Assembly (NCBI GenBank): GCA_002360495.1
Contig: DEQO01000050.1
Location: 1 to 8,527, forward strand
From: Flavobacteriales bacterium UBA3364
GTDB taxonomy: Bacteria > Bacteroidota > Bacteroidia > Flavobacteriales_F > PHOS-HE28
Length of the DNA: 8,527 nucleotides
Reading direction: 5' to 3'
In this document: one piece after another, positions 7,252 through 8,527 of the stretch
How positions within the stretch are numbered: the first letter of the stretch is position 1
Layout of the letters: the number at the start of each line of letters is the position of its first letter
The notes under the pieces: generated by a model
Database searches by the model: none
The model's input: only the letters and a program-made list of their open reading frames with translations
Told to the model about the DNA's origin: nothing
Position numbers and translations under genes: made by a program

Positions 7252-7382
7252 GGAGGGCAAGGTAGTTGGCTATCCACGATGGGAGCAGTTGGTTGAGGTC
7301 GTGGGGATGCAACGTAATTGGCCCGTACGCTCGGTCTGTGGTTTGTGGACCCAACGATGCGAGGATGGACCTGACAACAAGC
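7252..7382 (-). promoter_or_regulatory. Intergenic leader of the sensor kinase gene, presumed promoter region
   Basis: About 130 nt lie between the groEL terminator and the kinase ATG, so the kinase operon probably has its own promoter here. I see no clear match to the Bacteroidota pattern (TTTG near -33, TAnnTTTG near -7). The closest -7-like string on the minus strand is TACGTTGC (complement of 7309-7316), with no TTTG at the right distance. There is no Shine-Dalgarno sequence just before the ATG, as is common in this phylum. The promoter is inferred from position only. Confidence 0.3.
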
Positions 7383-7412
7383 AACAAGCCCCGGCGGTTG
7401 CCGGGGCTTGTT
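7383..7412 (-). terminator. Intrinsic terminator hairpin downstream of groEL
   Basis: A perfect 13-bp stem, AACAAGCCCCGGC (7383-7395) with GCCGGGGCTTGTT (7400-7412), closes a 4-nt loop. It lies 23 nt past the groEL stop. Read on the minus strand, the stem is preceded by an A-rich run and followed by a T-rich but interrupted tail (GCTTGTTGTC) rather than a clean T tract. On the plus strand the run TTTT ends at 7414, so the hairpin could also stop antisense transcription. The 7-mer CAACAAG occurs twice in tandem (7375-7381 and 7382-7388), the second copy forming the stem base. The position and the strong GC core make a groEL terminator the natural reading. Confidence 0.85.
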
Positions 7413-7435
7413 TTCCATTGCGAGGTCGGAGGTAC

Positions 7436-8527
7436 TTACATCATCCCGCCCATGTCGCCCATGCCACCTCCGTGGCCGTGGCTGTGCGGTGCCTCCTTCT
7501 CCTTCTCCTCGCTGATCACGCATTCGGTGGTGAGCAGCATGCTGGCGATGCTGGCCGCGTTCTCCAGGGCGACGCGGGTCACCTTGGTGGGGTCGATCAC
7601 ACCGGCTGCGAGCAAGTTCTCATACACTTCGGTGCGGGCGTTGAAGCCGAAGTCGGCCTTGCCCTCGCGCACCTTCTGTACCACGATGCTGCCTTCCATG
7701 CCTGCATTGGCCACGATCTGGCGCAGTGGTTCTTCGATCGCACGACGAACGATGGCGACACCTGTGGTCTCGTCCGCGTTGGAACCCTCCATCTTCTCAA
7801 GCGCCTTCTGGGCGCGGATGTACGCGATACCACCGCCGGGTACGATACCTTCTTCAACAGCGGCACGGGTCGCATGCAGCGCATCGTCCACGCGGTCCTT
7901 CTTCTCCTTCATCTCCACCTCGGTGGCGGCACCGATGTAGAGCACGGCAACACCGCCGGCGAGCTTGGCCAGACGCTCCTGCAGTTTCTCCTTGTCGTAG
8001 TCGCTGGTCGTGGTCTCGATCTGGGCCTTGATCTGTGCAACCCGACCGGTGATGTCGGCTTTCTTCCCAGCACCGTTCACGATCGTCGTGTTGTCCTTGT
8101 CGATAGTGATCTTCTCGGCTTTGCCAAGCATGCTGAGGTCAGCGTTCTCCAGCTTGAAGCCACGCTCCTCGCTGATCACAGTACCGCCGGTAAGGATGGC
8201 GATGTCCTCCAGCATGGCCTTCCGGCGATCGCCGAAGCCAGGCGCCTTCACAGCCGCCACTTTCAGGGCGCCGCGGATCTTGTTCACCACCAGGGTGGCC
8301 AATGCTTCACCATCCACGTCCTCGCTGATGATCAACAGGGGCTTGCCGGTCTGTGCGGCTTTTTCGAGCACGGGGAGAAGCTCCTTCATCGTGCTGATCT
8401 TCTTGTCGTAGATCAGGATGTAAGCGTTGTCCAGGTCGGCCTCCATCTTCTCCGCGTTGGTCACGAAGTAGGGGCTCAGATACCCGCGGTCGAACTGCAT
8501 GCCTTCCACCACTTCCACGGTGGTGTC
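7436..8527 (-). CDS. groEL: Chaperonin GroEL (Hsp60), C-terminal two thirds, 5' end cut by window edge
   Basis: ATP-dependent cytosolic chaperonin that, with GroES, encloses and folds client proteins in a double heptameric ring. The visible 363 residues align by eye with E. coli GroEL from about residue 185 of 548 to the end. They start in the apical domain with VVEGMQFDRGYLSPYF, whose Tyr and Phe residues contact substrate and GroES. They continue through KPLLIISEDVDGEALATLVV, VKAPGFGDRRKAMLEDIA and TSDYDKEKLQERLAKLAGGV. The ATP-hydrolysis aspartate is conserved in RVDDALHATRAAVEEG, followed by the nucleotide-binding PGGG loop. The frame is open to the window edge, so the start is missing; groES would normally lie further upstream and is not visible. 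The gene ends with TAA and is followed by a strong hairpin. The tail HSHGHGGGMGDMGGMM keeps the usual Gly-Met ending but carries three histidines. The identification is essentially certain. Confidence 0.98.
   Translation of the reverse strand, partial: DTTVEVVEGMQFDRGYLSPYFVTNAEKMEADLDNAYILIYDKKISTMKELLPVLEKAAQTGKPLLIISEDVDGEALATLVVNKIRGALKVAAVKAPGFGDRRKAMLEDIAILTGGTVISEERGFKLENADLSMLGKAEKITIDKDNTTIVNGAGKKADITGRVAQIKAQIETTTSDYDKEKLQERLAKLAGGVAVLYIGAATEVEMKEKKDRVDDALHATRAAVEEGIVPGGGIAYIRAQKALEKMEGSNADETTGVAIVRRAIEEPLRQIVANAGMEGSIVVQKVREGKADFGFNARTEVYENLLAAGVIDPTKVTRVALENAASIASMLLTTECVISEEKEKEAPHSHGHGGGMGDMGGMM

Noticed and set aside
7252..7260. TTG start three codons upstream for the kinase
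   Set aside because: The ATG at 7251 gives a basic n-region directly before the hydrophobic core, and there is no ribosome site favouring the TTG.
7266..7940. 224-codon plus-strand open frame covering the groEL terminator and the groEL 3' end
   Set aside because: It runs through the terminator hairpin and antisense to conserved groEL sequence, and its Ser/Ala/Pro-rich translation looks like a shadow.

Overview
The window is a minus-strand stretch from a Bacteroidota genome with fairly high GC (upper 50s per cent by eye). The assignment rests on four things seen in the sequence. Two predicted secreted proteins end in type IX secretion (T9SS) type A sorting domains. The sensor kinase has the reg_prop propeller plus Y_Y_Y architecture typical of the phylum. 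Most starts lack a Shine-Dalgarno sequence. The GroEL resembles those of Bacteroidota. A high-GC Flavobacteriales-like lineage is a reasonable guess, but no more than that.

Layout in the direction of transcription (right to left): the last 363 residues of GroEL (7436-8527, 5' end outside the window), then a strong stem-loop terminator (7383-7412). Next come a large membrane sensor histidine kinase (4192-7251) and its likely partner, a NarL/LuxR-type response regulator (3513-4148), 43 nt apart. A 162-nt intergenic gap carrying a perfect 14-bp palindrome follows. After it are two T9SS-targeted beta-propeller-like proteins: 1794-3350 (518 aa) and 224-1747 (507 aa, seven delta-60-type repeats), 46 nt apart. 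Last, starting 4 nt after the second one, is a 60-codon unknown reading frame (37-219). It ends at a TAA, beyond which the same frame stays open to the window edge.

Working model (inference): the kinase senses something outside the cytoplasmic membrane through its propeller, phosphorylates the regulator, and the regulator may control the adjacent secreted-protein genes, possibly through the palindrome. GroEL is a housekeeping neighbour separated by a terminator. No tRNA, rRNA, CRISPR array, insertion sequence or attachment site was seen. No gene-free stretch exceeds 300 nt; the longest are 7252-7435 and 3351-3512.

Most of the window looks ordinary for this phylum. The points worth a second look are the palindrome with its near copy after the kinase gene, the in-frame stop at the left edge, and the histidine-bearing GroEL tail.
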